DNA of 52,989 bases, taken from NCBI GenBank assembly GCA_028285485.1, contig JANQPC010000081.1, positions 1-52,989 of the forward strand, read 5' to 3'. The position numbers were made by a program, and so were the translations under genes. Of this stretch, positions 17,757-26,283 are shown in pieces; the first letter of the stretch is position 1, and the number at the start of each line of letters is the position of its first letter. The DNA comes from Paracoccaceae bacterium (GTDB lineage Bacteria > Pseudomonadota > Alphaproteobacteria > Rhodobacterales > Rhodobacteraceae). The notes under the pieces were generated by a model. That model was given only the letters and a program-made list of their open reading frames with translations. It was not told the DNA's origin and did not search any database.

Positions 17757-19511
17757 TTACACGAGGACCGAGCCCTTGGCGTCAATCACGCCCTGGGTTT
17801 CGGCCTCGCCCAGCAGCATTTCGTTATGCGCCTTGCCCGAGGGGATCATCGGGAAGCAGTTCTCGTGCTTCTCCACGAGGCAATCGAAGATCACCGGCCC
17901 GTCATGGTTCAGCATCTCCAGGATCGCATCGTCCAGATCGGCGGGATCGGTGCAGAGAATGCCTTTCGCGCCAAAGGCTTCGGCAAGCTTCACGAAATCA
18001 GGCAGCGCCTCGCTCCAGGAATGTGAGTAGCGCTCGCCGTGCAGCAGCTCCTGCCACTGGCGCACCATGCCAAGGCGCTCGTTGTTGAGGATGAACTGCT
18101 TGACGGGAAGGCGGTACTGCACCGCCGTGCCCATCTCCTGCATGTTCATCAGCCATGAGGCTTCGCCGGCCACGTTGATCACCAGTGCATCGGGATGCGC
18201 CATCTGCACGCCGATCGAGGCTGGGAAACCGTAGCCCATCGTGCCAAGGCCCCCCGAAGTCATCCACAGGTTCGGATCTTCAAAGCCCAGATACTGCGCC
18301 GCCCACATCTGGTGCTGGCCCACCTCGGTGCAGATATAGCGATCCTTGCGGTGCTTGGTCAGCTCTTCGAGGCGCTTGAGCGCATGTTGCGGCTTGATCG
18401 TATTTTCCGAATTGGTGAAGGCTAGGCAATCCACCTTGCGCCATTCCTTGATCTGGTGCCACCAATCCAGCACCGCGGGCGCGTTCGTCTTCCGCCCACG
18501 GGATTTCCAGACCTTCAGAACATCTTCCAGAACATGGGCCACATCGCCCACGATGGGCACATCCACATGGATCACCTTGTTGATCGAAGATGGATCAATA
18601 TCGATATGCACCTTCTTGGAATTTGGTGAAAAATCGGCGATGCGCCCCGTGATCCTGTCATCAAACCGGGCGCCGATATTGATCATCAGATCGCAGCCAT
18701 GCATCGCCAGATTGGCCTCATAGAGCCCGTGCATCCCCAGCATGCCCAGCCAGTTTTCGCCCGAGGCGGGGTAGCTGCCCAGGCCCATCAGGGTGGAGGT
18801 GATCGGAAAGCCCGTGGCATCGACCAGTTCGCGCAGAAGCTGGCTGGCCCCGGGGCCTGAATTGATCACCCCGCCGCCGGTGTAGAAGACGGGTTTCTTC
18901 GCCGTCTCCATCAGCTCCACCAGCCGGGTGATCTGATCGAGATCGCCTTTCACCTTGGGCTTGTAATGCTGCGTGCGCGCCTTCGCGGGCGGCACATAGG
19001 TGCCCGAGGCAAACTGCACATCCTTCGGGATATCCACCAAAACCGGGCCGGGCCGCCCGTTCGTGGCCACATGGAAGGCCTGGTGGATCACGTCAGAAAG
19101 CGCATCGGTCTCCTTCACCAGCCAGTTATGCTTGGTGCAGGGCCGGGTGATGCCCACCGTATCGGCCTCCTGAAACGCATCCGTGCCCACCATGAAGGTT
19201 GGCACCTGGCCCGTCAGCACAACGATCGGGATGGAATCCATCAGCGCATCGGTCAGCCCGGTCACCGCGTTTGTGGCGCCGGGGCCGGAGGTCACAAGGC
19301 ACACGCCCGGCTTGCCGGTGGATCGGGCATAGCCCTCGGCGGCGTGCACCGCGCCCTGTTCGTGGCGCACAAGCACGTGGCGGATATCGTTTTGCTGAAA
19401 GATCTCGTCGTAGATCGGAAGCACGGCGCCGCCGGGATAGCCGAATACCACTTCAACGCCCTGATCCTTCAGCGCCGTCACGACCATCTTCGCGCCCGTC
19501 ATCTGTGCCAT
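17757..19511 (-). CDS. ilvB: Acetolactate synthase large (catalytic) subunit
   Basis: This is the thiamine-diphosphate enzyme that condenses pyruvate to acetolactate or with 2-oxobutyrate, the first common step of valine, leucine and isoleucine synthesis. The ATG at 19511 gives 584 residues and has a GAGAGAG ribosome binding site; an ATG at 19559 lies against the attenuator T-tract and is less likely. The catalytic Glu is in VRHEQGAVHAAEGYAR. SGPGATN and the FAD-site region follow the family. The cofactor motif, normally GDG/GDA-S, reads GEASWLMN here, a conservative Asp-to-Glu change in the Mg/ThDP site. Upstream lie a promoter, leader peptide and terminator forming an attenuator. Confidence 0.96.
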   Translation of the reverse strand: MAQMTGAKMVVTALKDQGVEVVFGYPGGAVLPIYDEIFQQNDIRHVLVRHEQGAVHAAEGYARSTGKPGVCLVTSGPGATNAVTGLTDALMDSIPIVVLTGQVPTFMVGTDAFQEADTVGITRPCTKHNWLVKETDALSDVIHQAFHVATNGRPGPVLVDIPKDVQFASGTYVPPAKARTQHYKPKVKGDLDQITRLVELMETAKKPVFYTGGGVINSGPGASQLLRELVDATGFPITSTLMGLGSYPASGENWLGMLGMHGLYEANLAMHGCDLMINIGARFDDRITGRIADFSPNSKKVHIDIDPSSINKVIHVDVPIVGDVAHVLEDVLKVWKSRGRKTNAPAVLDWWHQIKEWRKVDCLAFTNSENTIKPQHALKRLEELTKHRKDRYICTEVGQHQMWAAQYLGFEDPNLWMTSGGLGTMGYGFPASIGVQMAHPDALVINVAGEASWLMNMQEMGTAVQYRLPVKQFILNNERLGMVRQWQELLHGERYSHSWSEALPDFVKLAEAFGAKGILCTDPADLDDAILEMLNHDGPVIFDCLVEKHENCFPMIPSGKAHNEMLLGEAETQGVIDAKGSVLV

Positions 19512-19559
19512 CGCCGTTTCTCTCTCTTCGCCTTCGTGCCCTGCATGTGTGTTGCGCAT

Positions 19560-19587
19560 AAAAAAGCCCCCGGTCTTACTCGGGGGC
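19560..19587 (-). terminator. ilvB attenuator terminator
   Basis: On the minus strand a 7-bp GC stem (19581-19587 with 19566-19572, 8-nt loop) is followed by six T residues at 19565-19560. It lies between the leader peptide and ilvB. Its 5' arm overlaps the 3' arm of a competing antiterminator in which GGCGCATGGG, inside the leader ORF, pairs with CCCATGCGCC just before the terminator. Confidence 0.85.
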
Positions 19588-19612
19588 GCATGGGGTACCG
19601 TTATGGTGCTCG

Positions 19613-19660
19613 TTACCGGCCCATGCGCCATGTTCCTACAATAAGTACGACCTGTGCCAT
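19613..19660 (-). CDS. ilvB leader peptide (attenuation)
   Basis: A 15-codon ORF encodes MAQVVLIVGTWRMGR. Five consecutive branched-chain codons (Val-Val-Leu-Ile-Val) make it a typical regulatory leader. A strong AAGGAG ribosome binding site lies 9 nt before the ATG, and a good sigma-70-like promoter ends 30 bp upstream. The last codons before the stop contain the 5' arm of the antiterminator. A ribosome that reads to the stop would cover this arm and allow termination, whereas one stalled on scarce Val/Leu/Ile-tRNA would leave it free to form the antiterminator. This is inference from sequence, but all elements are present in the right order. Confidence 0.85.
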   Translation of the reverse strand: MAQVVLIVGTWRMGR

Positions 19661-20068
19661 TGCTGGCGGCTCCTTCTTCGCGTGGGCGAGACAGTAGGGC
19701 GGGGCTTTAGGAGCGTCAACAGGGGAATGGGCGAAAAACATGTCGCACAGGCGCCGGGATCTTTGCGGATGTTTCAGCTGTGCGGCGTGTGGGGCAGTTT
19801 TCGTGCGTTGGGCGGCTCCATGCCCCGCCACCGCCCTAGGGGCAGGCCGTTGGTGCCGGGCCGGCTCCATACGCCGATATCGCGCAAGCCACGCGCCGCA
19901 GAAACGAGACCGGACGCCCGCCAATGTGCCCAAAAGAAACATTTTTGTGCACAACCGCCCCGCATTAGCAGTTCCATCCTGTGCAACCTGTGTATAAGTT
20001 CCGCGCACCGTAACGATCCGCCCGCTTGGGACAGGCGGGCAACGAAAACAATATGGGAGGTTTTTTGC
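19661..20068. other. 408-bp divergent regulatory region between ilvB leader and TRAP operon
   Basis: It contains the ilvB promoter (19691-19719), a TTGTGCACAA palindrome at 19945-19954, a TATAAG hexamer near 19993 that could be a -10 for the TRAP operon, and the GGGAGG ribosome binding site of the binding-protein gene at 20055-20060. No gene is seen. Confidence 0.5.
19691..19719 (-). promoter_or_regulatory. Promoter of the ilvB leader transcript
   Basis: TTGACG (-35, 19719-19714) and TACTGT (-10, 19696-19691) are separated by exactly 17 bp on the minus strand. The expected transcription start near 19684 lies about 25 nt before the leader peptide ATG. Confidence 0.7.
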
Positions 20069-21157
20069 ATGGATCGTCGTTCTTTCCTTAAAAACAGCGC
20101 GCTTGGCGGCACCGCCGCCGCGGCCGCCAGCCTCGCGACGCCCGCGATCTCGCAGGGCCGCGAAGTGCTTACCATGGTTACCACCTGGCCCCGCGGCCTG
20201 GCGGGCGTGTGGGATTCGGTTGAGCGCGTTGTGAACAACGTGGCCGATATGAGCGATGGCACGCTGACCATCGATGCCAAGGCGGCGGGTGAACTCGTGG
20301 GCGCCTTCGAAAGCTTCGATGCAACCACCTCGGGTCAGGCCGATGCCTATCACGGCGCCGATTACTACTGGGTTGGCCAGCATCCGGCCTGGGCGTTCTT
20401 CACCGCCGTGCCCTTTGGCATGACGGTGCCGGAACTGATGACCTGGTACTATGGCGGCGAAGGCCAGGCGCTTCACGTGGAAGTGGGTGAGATCTTCGGC
20501 GTACGCTCCTTCATCGCGGGCCAGACGGGCGCGCAGGGCGGCGGCTGGTTCCGTCAGCCGATCACCTCGGCCGGCGATCTGCAGGGCCTTAAGTTCCGCA
20601 TGCCCGGCCTTGGCGGCCAGGCGCTTTCCACGCTTGGCGTGTCGGTGCAGAACATTCCCGGCGGCGAGATCTATCAGGCGCTCTCCACCGGTGCGATCGA
20701 CGGCACCGAATGGATCGGCCCGTGGTCGGACGAACGGCTCGGCCTTCAGGAAATCGCGCAAAACTACTATCCTGCCGGTTTCCATGAGCCCGGCGCGGCC
20801 CTCTCGGTTGGCTTCAACCTTGAGCGGTTCAATGGCCTCTCCACCGCGCATCAGCGCATCCTCGAAGTGGCCTGTGCCGATGCCCATCAGCACAACTACG
20901 CGCTCTTCACCGCCAATAACGGCCCCGCGCTGCAGCGCCTGCTCTCTTCGGGCGTCACCACGAACACCTTCCCCGACGATGTCTGGGATGCGTTCGGCCA
21001 GGGCGCCACGGAGGTGCTTGGCAGCTACATGGATGACCCGATCTTCAAGAAGGTCTCCGATAGCGCCATGGCGTCGATGCGCGATACCTCGGCCTGGCTT
21101 TCGCTGGCTGACTCGCCCTACACGGCGCAGCGCGACCGCGTTCTGAGCGCGCTCTGA
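20069..21157 (+). CDS. TRAP transporter substrate-binding protein, TakP-like (DctP family)
   Basis: This is the periplasmic solute receptor of a tripartite ATP-independent transporter. The ATG at 20069 follows a GGGAGG site and begins a twin-arginine signal (RRSFLKNSALGG, cleavage near residue 29); upstream in-frame residues are not conserved. The 362 residues contain GGWFRQPI, GLKFRMPGLGGQ, IPGGEIYQALSTGAIDGTEW and GPWSDERLG, the signature layout of the TakP/lactate-binding subfamily that binds 2-oxoacids or lactate, often with a cation. The exact ligand is inferred at family level only. A 13-bp hairpin follows the gene, then the two permease genes. Confidence 0.9.
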   Translation: MDRRSFLKNSALGGTAAAAASLATPAISQGREVLTMVTTWPRGLAGVWDSVERVVNNVADMSDGTLTIDAKAAGELVGAFESFDATTSGQADAYHGADYYWVGQHPAWAFFTAVPFGMTVPELMTWYYGGEGQALHVEVGEIFGVRSFIAGQTGAQGGGWFRQPITSAGDLQGLKFRMPGLGGQALSTLGVSVQNIPGGEIYQALSTGAIDGTEWIGPWSDERLGLQEIAQNYYPAGFHEPGAALSVGFNLERFNGLSTAHQRILEVACADAHQHNYALFTANNGPALQRLLSSGVTTNTFPDDVWDAFGQGATEVLGSYMDDPIFKKVSDSAMASMRDTSAWLSLADSPYTAQRDRVLSAL

Positions 21158-21175
21158 TCGCCCTTTCAAGATAGG

Positions 21176-21206
21176 CCGGGCCGCGTGCATCCCGCACGCG
21201 GCCCGG
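21176..21206 (+). other. Strong intercistronic hairpin after TRAP binding-protein gene
   Basis: A perfect 13-bp stem (21176-21188 with 21194-21206) with a 5-nt loop is followed only by TTTGC, so full termination is unlikely. It is placed to stabilise the abundant binding-protein mRNA or reduce read-through to the permeases. The second TRAP operon has the same arrangement at 47244-47270. Confidence 0.7.
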
Positions 21207-21234
21207 TTTGCATAAGAAAACAGGGGGGAGGGCG

Positions 21235-22131
21235 ATGGCCGACGCACTCTTGTGGCTGCTTTCGGGCATGTGGTCTGGCGTTGCCGGGCTGTTTTACGTG
21301 CTCACGCATCTGGGCCAGGTGCTGAATTTCTCCGAACCCGAGAACATCCTGCGCCTCGTCTTCTACGGCGCCTCCGTTGAATTCTTTTTCATCTTTTTCA
21401 ATATCTTCGTCGTCGTCTTTGCCATCGGCATCTTCTCCCACGCCTTCCTCTGGCGCGTGGTGATCGGGCTTGAGACCTTCGCCAATATCGTGGGCCGCAC
21501 GGCGGCCTGGGCCGGGCTGATCATGGTGCTGCAGCAGGTGATGGTGGTCTTCCTGCAATCGATCTTCCGGGTGGCCGAAATCTCCGTGGGCCCCTTCGGC
21601 CTGGAGTTTACCCAAACCGTCGGCTGGTATTCCGATGGGCTGAAGCTCTACAACGCCATCGTCGTCTGCATGTGCTGTGCGTGGACGTTCACGCAAGGCG
21701 GGCATGTGCGCGTTGATCTCGTCTATTCCGGGGTCAGCCACCGCGCCAAGCGGGTGATCGACATGTTCGGATCGCTCTGCTTCATGCTGCCCGCGATGCT
21801 GCTGACGTGGTTTTACGCCTGGTTTTTCCTCTGGCGCCACCTCATCAACCCGCCTGTAAACGCCTCCGATCCGCTGGAGCGTACGCTGGCCAAGGCCGTG
21901 GCCTTCCGCTGGAATGTCGAGACGATCAGCTTCAGCCCCTCGGGCTTTAACGCCTACTTCCTCTTCAAGGTGCTGATCCTGATCTTCTGCTTCATGATGA
22001 TCGTTCAGGCGGTGGCCTTCTTCTTCCGCAGCTACCTCGAATTCCGCGAAGGCGAGGCCAGCGCCGGCAAGGGCCATGACAAAGACAGCCTTGGCGATCC
22101 GGACGCCGAGCGCGCCGCAGAAATCCACTAG
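21235..22131 (+). CDS. TRAP transporter small permease (DctQ family, long form)
   Basis: The ATG at 21235 has the ribosome binding site GGGGGGAGGG. The 298 residues are longer than the usual 160-200 of DctQ. About five or six hydrophobic segments are visible, including VEFFFIFFNIFVVVFAIGI and a C-terminal FKVLILIFCFMMIVQAVAF. The motif TQGGHVRVDLVY corresponds to the conserved R-G-H-V-x-V-D of small permeases. It lies between the TakP-like receptor and the large permease. Confidence 0.88.
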   Translation: MADALLWLLSGMWSGVAGLFYVLTHLGQVLNFSEPENILRLVFYGASVEFFFIFFNIFVVVFAIGIFSHAFLWRVVIGLETFANIVGRTAAWAGLIMVLQQVMVVFLQSIFRVAEISVGPFGLEFTQTVGWYSDGLKLYNAIVVCMCCAWTFTQGGHVRVDLVYSGVSHRAKRVIDMFGSLCFMLPAMLLTWFYAWFFLWRHLINPPVNASDPLERTLAKAVAFRWNVETISFSPSGFNAYFLFKVLILIFCFMMIVQAVAFFFRSYLEFREGEASAGKGHDKDSLGDPDAERAAEIH

Positions 22132-22145
22132 GGGGCAGACGACAG

Positions 22146-24503
22146 ATGCCATTCGGATTGGACGGGATCGAGGTTGGCCTCATCATCGTGTTCCTCTTCC
22201 TCTTCGGGGGGATCATGACAGGCTTTCCGGTGGCCTTTGCCATCGGCGGATCGGCGGTGATTTCCTTTGCGGTGATCGCGGCGCTCGATAGCGCAGGGCT
22301 GCTGATCCATCAGGCGATCGATACGGGCTCGGCGGAATATGCCGCCCTTCTGGCCGAAGGGGTGGCGCGCGAGGCGATCTCGGTCTTCCGATACCCCGAA
22401 CTTCCAAGGGTTGAGGAAGCGCTCTTCCCCGGCGGCTGGGAACAGGCGCTCAACCGCAACATCTCTTTCATCGTGAACCGGATGAACGAACGGGTGATTG
22501 CGGGCCAATCCATCGAAACCCTGCTGGCGGTTCTGATGTTCGTGATGATGGGCATCACGCTCGAACGCTCAAAGATCGCCAACGATCTGCTTACCACCAT
22601 GGCGCGGGTCTTCGGCCCGCTGCCGGGCGGGCTTGCGGTGTCCATCGTGGTGGTGGGCGCGTTTCTTGCGGCCTCCACCGGCATCGTGGGCGCAACCGTT
22701 GTCACCATGGGCCTTCTCGCCCTGCCGACGATGCTGCGAAACGGCTATTCGCCGGAGCTTTCCACCGGTGTGATCGCGGCCTCGGGCACCCTTGGCCAGA
22801 TCATCCCGCCCTCGATCGTGATCGTGCTGCTAGGCACGCTCGCGGGCGATCTCTATTCCACCGCGCAGGAAAGCCGCGCCAAGCTTGTGGGCTGCACCGA
22901 TGCGCTTACCTATCTGGGCGAGCCCGCGGTTGTCTCGGTTGGCACGCTCTTTCAGGCCGCGCTTGTGCCGGGGCTGATGCTGGCGGGCCTTTATGCCACC
23001 TATGCCTTCACCTTCGCGCTTCTGAACCCCTCGAAAGCCCCGCCGGTCACCGGTGGCGATGGCGAGGGTGGCACGGTGATCACCCGGGGCGAGGCCTTCG
23101 CCTGGTTCCTCTTTGCGCCGGTGGGCATCATCCTTGCGGTGATGATCGGCTCGGCGGCGGGCGTGGTGGGCAGCCAGAGCCTGGCGGTTGGCACCACGGT
23201 GCAGGATGCTCAGGCGCCGGAGCTGCGCACCAATGTCTCCGACTCCTGCCAGGAGGCGATGATCGAGCTTCACGGCCAGGAAAAATGGGATCGCTCGGTG
23301 GCCATGGCTCAGGAGCAGGCCGCAAGCGGCACCTCCACGAACATGCGCGAACTCACCGAGGAAGAGCTTGCCGAGGCGCGCGCCGCAGCACTCGCAAATG
23401 CCGCGCCCATCGGCTCGGGCGTTGCCACGCTGATGGTGCTCGCGGGCCTCGGGCTGGCGCTGGCCCGCGGGGTGGCCCCCGGCGCCAATTCCGGCCCGCT
23501 TCTGATCGGGGCGGCGGGCATCGTGCTCGTGCTCTTCATCGATGCCGCCGCGATCAGCCCCACGGCCTCGCCCGGCGCCACCTTTGCGATCCTCGCGATC
23601 CCGGTGGCCATCGTGCTCTACGGGCTGCGCCACGCCGCCGCCCGGCTTGCGGCCAATGAGCTTGTGCGCGTGGTCTTCCCGCCGCTTATTCTTATCATCG
23701 CCGTCCTCGGCTCGATCCTCGGCGGGATCACCAACCCCACGCCTGCCGCCGCCCTCGGCGCAGCCGGTGCGATCATGCTGGCCGCCTACCGCAAGCTGCA
23801 GGACGAACACCGCACGGGCCGGATCGTGATCTGGGCAAGCTTTGCGATCGTGATCATGATCCTGCTCGGCATCAACTTCGATCTGCGCGCCGATCGCGCC
23901 GGCATCACCTTTGCCGACTGGATCGCCATCATCGCCGCCAATGGCGCCTATCACGTGGCCTTCTTCGGGCTCCTGTATTCCTGCTGGGTGCTCTGGCGCA
24001 CCTCTGTTCTGCCGCCCGTGGTGCGGGAGACGGCCAAGGTCACCTCGATGGTCTTCACCATCCTGATCGGCTCGCAGCTTCTGAACCTCGTGGTGATCTC
24101 CTTCGGGGGCGAACACTACATTCAGGAATTCCTGCGCGCCTTCGATAATGAGATGGTCGTCTTCCTGATCGTGATGCTGGTGCTCTTCATCCTGGGCTTC
24201 GTGCTCGATTTTCTGGAGATCATCTACATCGTGATCCCCATCGTGGGGCCGGTCATCTATGGCGGCACGATGGATCCGAAATGGGTGACGATCATGATCG
24301 CGGTCAATCTGCAGACCTCGTTCCTCACCCCGCCCTTCGGCTTTGCGCTCTTTTATCTCAGGGGGGTGGCCCCGCCGGGCATCACCACGGGCCACATCTA
24401 TCGCGGCGTGGTGCCCTTCGTGCTGATCCAGGTTGTGGCGCTAGCGCTGTTCTGGGCCTTCCCGGGCATCGTGACCTTCGTGCCGGATCTGATCCCGAAC
24501 TAA
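22146..24503 (+). CDS. TRAP transporter large permease (DctM family), enlarged
   Basis: This is the transport-catalysing membrane subunit. At 785 residues it is far longer than the typical 430. DctM motifs are present: GIMTGFPVAFAIGGSA at the N-terminus, ASTGIVGATVVTMGLLALP, ASGTLGQIIPPSIVIVLLG and, near the C-terminus, NLQTSFLTPPFGFALFYLRG. The extra length includes an insertion after the first membrane segment (about residues 45-115) and a central block (about 300-540). That block has an acidic soluble loop (TEEELAEARAAALANAAP) and additional hydrophobic helices. No frameshift is visible. The enlarged Q and M forms probably belong together with TakP-like receptors. Confidence 0.9.
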   Translation: MPFGLDGIEVGLIIVFLFLFGGIMTGFPVAFAIGGSAVISFAVIAALDSAGLLIHQAIDTGSAEYAALLAEGVAREAISVFRYPELPRVEEALFPGGWEQALNRNISFIVNRMNERVIAGQSIETLLAVLMFVMMGITLERSKIANDLLTTMARVFGPLPGGLAVSIVVVGAFLAASTGIVGATVVTMGLLALPTMLRNGYSPELSTGVIAASGTLGQIIPPSIVIVLLGTLAGDLYSTAQESRAKLVGCTDALTYLGEPAVVSVGTLFQAALVPGLMLAGLYATYAFTFALLNPSKAPPVTGGDGEGGTVITRGEAFAWFLFAPVGIILAVMIGSAAGVVGSQSLAVGTTVQDAQAPELRTNVSDSCQEAMIELHGQEKWDRSVAMAQEQAASGTSTNMRELTEEELAEARAAALANAAPIGSGVATLMVLAGLGLALARGVAPGANSGPLLIGAAGIVLVLFIDAAAISPTASPGATFAILAIPVAIVLYGLRHAAARLAANELVRVVFPPLILIIAVLGSILGGITNPTPAAALGAAGAIMLAAYRKLQDEHRTGRIVIWASFAIVIMILLGINFDLRADRAGITFADWIAIIAANGAYHVAFFGLLYSCWVLWRTSVLPPVVRETAKVTSMVFTILIGSQLLNLVVISFGGEHYIQEFLRAFDNEMVVFLIVMLVLFILGFVLDFLEIIYIVIPIVGPVIYGGTMDPKWVTIMIAVNLQTSFLTPPFGFALFYLRGVAPPGITTGHIYRGVVPFVLIQVVALALFWAFPGIVTFVPDLIPN

Positions 24504-24672
24504 GCGGCTAAGGCGCGGAGCAAGGCGGATGTAGCGAAGAGCCGCGTCAGCGGCGGGCCGGGGGCTGTCGATCCACCGGTCGATCGGCGCGATTTATCCG
24601 CGCAAACCCGAACACGCTCTGGCCGGCGCGCCTGCATCGGCAAATCGACAGGCCGCGGGACGGCCCGTCGAT

Positions 24673-24701
24673 GGCGCGGCGGGCCTGCGGCCCTTGTTCC
24701 G
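24673..24701 (-). repeat. Dispersed 29-bp repeat, copy 1
   Basis: This stretch is the exact reverse complement of 33543-33571 (29 of 29 bases, beginning CGGAACAAGGGCCGCAGGCC on the minus strand). Both copies lie in gene-free DNA between unrelated genes, which suggests a dispersed intergenic repeat. Confidence 0.6.
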
Positions 24702-24738
24702 AGCCAGTGTCGCCACTCATCCCGCGGCTCCGCCCCCG

Positions 24739-25404
24739 CTACCGCTCGCCGTCACCCGCCAGAAGCCAGCCGAACACCCCCACCGCAATCAGGCTGCCTG
24801 CGATCTGCGCGGCGATGAAGGCGGGCACGTCCCCCGGCGCGATGCCCGAAAACGTATCCGTTATCCCCCGCGCAATGGCCACGGCGGGGTTGGCGAAGCT
24901 TGTCGAGGCGGTGAACCAATAGGCGGCGGTAATGTAGAGGCCCACGACCCAGGCCACCGCCCCGGGCCGGAACCGCACGGTTGCCAGGATCGCGCCCACG
25001 AGCCCGAAGGTGGCCACCACTTCCGCCAGCCATTGGCCCGCACCGCTGCGCGCGGTTTGAGAGATCTGCACCAGCGCCTGTTCGAACATCCCATGCGCGA
25101 GCATTGCGCCGAGAAGACCGCCCGCCACCTGTGCGGCCACAAAAGCCAGCGCGGGGCCGCCCCCGATCTCCCCCCGCACAAGGAACGCAAGCGTGACCGC
25201 AGGGTTGAAATGCGCGCCCGAGATCGGCCCGAAGATCGTGATCAGCACAACGAGGATCGCGCCGGTGGGCAGCGTATTGCCCAGAAGCGCCAGCGCCACG
25301 TCTTCGGTGAGGTTTTCCGCCATGATCCCCGAACCCACCACGGTTGCCACGAGGAAGCCTGTGCCCAGCGCCTCTGCGGCGAGCTTGCGCGCCAGATCGG
25401 GCAT
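24739..25404 (-). CDS. MIP family channel (aquaporin/glycerol facilitator type)
   Basis: This 221-residue membrane protein has six hydrophobic segments and the two NPA boxes of major intrinsic proteins: GAHFNPAVTLAF (about residue 63) and STSFANPAVAIARG (about residue 170). The selectivity-filter residues cannot be assigned firmly by eye, so water, glycerol or metalloid transport remains open. It follows bpt on the same strand, 50 bp away. Confidence 0.9.
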   Translation of the reverse strand: MPDLARKLAAEALGTGFLVATVVGSGIMAENLTEDVALALLGNTLPTGAILVVLITIFGPISGAHFNPAVTLAFLVRGEIGGGPALAFVAAQVAGGLLGAMLAHGMFEQALVQISQTARSGAGQWLAEVVATFGLVGAILATVRFRPGAVAWVVGLYITAAYWFTASTSFANPAVAIARGITDTFSGIAPGDVPAFIAAQIAGSLIAVGVFGWLLAGDGER

Positions 25405-25454
25405 CTGCGGAAATCCTCTCGGGGCGCGGGCGGGGGCGCGGCGTGGCGGCGGGA

Positions 25455-26282
25455 TCAGCCCTTGGTGGGCCGGCTATCCGGCAGCGAAATCTGCGCCACC
25501 TGTTCTGCAATCGGGTCGGTCGACAGGGGATGGGTGTCTGACGAATAAGCGTCGGGATCGCCAAGCTCCACCCAGGTGCCGCCGCGATAAACCTCAAGGG
25601 CCGAGAACCGCGCCTTGTAGCCCATCTTCGGGCTGCCGGGCACCCAGTAGCCAAGATAAACGTAAGGCAGCCCCGCTTCCTTCGCGATGCGGATGTGATC
25701 GAGGATCACGTAGGTGCCCAGGCTGCTGGCCGCGAGATCGGGATCGTAGAAGGAATACACCATCGACAGCCCGTCATCGAGCACATCTGTCAGGCACACC
25801 GCCGCCAGCGTACGGTCATCGCCTTCCCCGGCGGTGTATTCGATCACGCGGCTGCGGATCGGGGTTTCCTCGATCATCGCCGCGAATTCGAAGATGTCCA
25901 TGTCGGCCATACCGCCATCGGCATGGCGGCTGTCGAGATAGGCGCGGAACAGGCGATACTGATCTTCCGTGGCCCAGGGCGAGGTGGCCTCGCGCACGAG
26001 ATGCCCGCCCCGCCGATCCGCCCGCCGCTGGCTTTTCGAGGGCGTGAAATCCGCCACGCGGATGCGTGCCGACAGGCAGGCCGAACACTCCGCGCAAGAC
26101 GGACGGTAGAGTACGTTTTGAGACCTGCGGAAGCCCTGTTTGGAGAGCGCGTCATTCAGCTTTTCGGCATACTCGCCCTGAAGCGAGGTAAACAACTTCC
26201 GCTCCATCCGGCCCGGAAGATAGGGGCAGGGCTGGGGGGCCGTCACATAGAACTGCGGCGCGATCGGAAGGGTGTGACGCAT
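25455..26282 (-). CDS. bpt: Aspartate/glutamate leucyltransferase (Bpt, N-end rule)
   Basis: Bpt transfers leucine from Leu-tRNA to N-terminal Asp or Glu of proteins, marking them for ClpAP degradation. The 275 residues show the ATE/Bpt layout: [14 protein letters not shown] at the N-terminus, the Cys cluster [14 protein letters not shown], the acyltransferase core [19 protein letters not shown], and [20 protein letters not shown]. An imperfect inverted repeat lies against the start codon. It is followed by the aquaporin gene. Confidence 0.93.
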   Translation of the reverse strand: MRHTLPIAPQFYVTAPQPCPYLPGRMERKLFTSLQGEYAEKLNDALSKQGFRRSQNVLYRPSCAECSACLSARIRVADFTPSKSQRRADRRGGHLVREATSPWATEDQYRLFRAYLDSRHADGGMADMDIFEFAAMIEETPIRSRVIEYTAGEGDDRTLAAVCLTDVLDDGLSMVYSFYDPDLAASSLGTYVILDHIRIAKEAGLPYVYLGYWVPGSPKMGYKARFSALEVYRGGTWVELGDPDAYSSDTHPLSTDPIAEQVAQISLPDSRPTKG

Positions 26283-26283
26283 G

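Noticed and set aside
15827-17785. A 652-residue minus-strand frame opposite the EF-hand gene
   Set aside because: It mirrors the EF-hand gene, has low-complexity composition, and lacks a start signal; the plus-strand gene has a signal peptide and EF-hand loops.
22830-24395. A 521-residue minus-strand frame inside the large TRAP permease
   Set aside because: Composition (Asp/His/Arg-rich) is that of the complement of membrane-protein codons; the plus frame has clear DctM motifs.
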